From contig JAICZO010000396.1 in the NCBI GenBank assembly GCA_029057255.1, forward strand, positions 1 to 6,833: a stretch of 6,833 bases of DNA, given 5' to 3'. Position 1 is the first letter of the stretch. Each line of letters opens with the position of its first letter. The notes under the pieces were generated by a model, which was not told where the DNA came from, searched no databases, and worked only from the letters and a program-made list of their open reading frames with translations. The position numbers were made by a program, and so were the translations under genes. The DNA comes from Muribaculaceae bacterium. Its GTDB lineage: Bacteria > Bacteroidota > Bacteroidia > Bacteroidales > Muribaculaceae. Shown piece by piece: positions 6,468 through 6,833 of this stretch.

Positions 6468-6833
6468 TTAACGCTCGTCAGGTGCGTAGAGAGAAGTGAA
6501 CGTGATGATATTGTAGTCGTAGATTTCTTCGGGTTTAAAGAATCGGTTGATTTCAATAAGTGCGTTCTCGGGCGAATCGGATGCGTGGACAATGTTTTCC
6601 TGTCCGCTCATGCCGAAGTCGCCGCGGATGGTGCCGGGAGCTGCTGCTCGACAGTTGGTCGCGCCTACAATCGAACGCACAACCGTTACGGCGTCCTTGC
6701 CTTTGAGTACCATAACGATGACAGGCGTTGCCATCATGGATCTCACGAGGTCGGGGGAGAAAGGACGGTCGACAAGATGTGCGTAGTGCTCACGGAGAAT
6801 ATCTTCGTTGAGCTGCATCATTTTGAGGCCGGT
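6468..6833 (-). CDS. ndk: Nucleoside diphosphate kinase (5' truncated by window edge)
   Basis: NDK moves the gamma phosphate between nucleoside triphosphates and diphosphates through a phosphohistidine, balancing cytoplasmic NTP and dNTP pools. The frame is open to the window end, giving 121 visible residues. About 30-35 N-terminal residues, including the KPD motif, lie outside, so the methionine pair at 6816-6821 is internal (GLKMMQL is a family motif). Visible motifs are EHYAHLVDRPF, VVRSIVGATN, APGTIRGDFG and ENIVHASDSPENA. The catalytic His is encoded at 6585-6587. Residues matching Tyr52, Phe60, Arg88, Thr94, Arg105 and Asn115 of human NDK are all present at a constant offset, so it should be active. 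The visible C-terminus ends in YAPDER. Confidence 0.97.
   Translation of the reverse strand, partial: TGLKMMQLNEDILREHYAHLVDRPFSPDLVRSMMATPVIVMVLKGKDAVTVVRSIVGATNCRAAAPGTIRGDFGMSGQENIVHASDSPENALIEINRFFKPEEIYDYNIITFTSLYAPDER

Overview
The window looks like chromosomal DNA of a Bacteroidota bacterium, most likely order Bacteroidales with fairly high GC. The reasons are the Bacteroidota-type form of each recognisable protein, AT-rich leaders without a Shine-Dalgarno sequence before most starts, and one candidate promoter resembling the Bacteroidota TTTG / TAnnTTTG pattern. The genus cannot be fixed from sequence alone. No mobile element, CRISPR array, rRNA or tRNA is visible, and no gap between genes exceeds about 165 bp.

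Left part, + strand (1-2394): the 3' end of a hotdog-fold acyl-CoA thioesterase overlaps the start of dprA (ATGA). A 66-bp gap follows, then a uridine phosphorylase gene whose uracil, phosphate and ribose contact residues are all recognisable. This unit meets the minus-strand genes at a perfect 16-bp hairpin that probably ends transcription in both directions.

Right part, - strand (read from 6833 down to 2465): the 3' portion of ndk, which runs off the window; a secreted M23 peptidase with a C-terminal LysM domain, 25 bp behind ndk; a hairpin with a T-rich tail overlapping a candidate promoter; a DUF3298-type lipoprotein; a small Ala/Lys-rich protein with LEA-like 11-residue repeats; a classical hairpin plus T7 terminator; and a YbdG/MscM-type mechanosensitive channel. 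By inference, several of these act at the envelope or under osmotic stress (cell-wall hydrolase, surface lipoprotein, LEA-like protein, osmotic-release channel). The terminators divide them into separate transcription units, so this is loose neighbourhood and not a single operon.

Nearly everything is ordinary core-genome content. The least explained item is the 130-residue LEA-like protein (4085-4477) paired with the DUF3298 lipoprotein. I found no convincing sign of a new biological system. Three starts were moved inward from the longest open frame: 3919 for the channel, 5353 for the lipoprotein and 6442 for the peptidase. In each case the upstream extension is implausible, and for the last two the signal peptide begins at the inner ATG.
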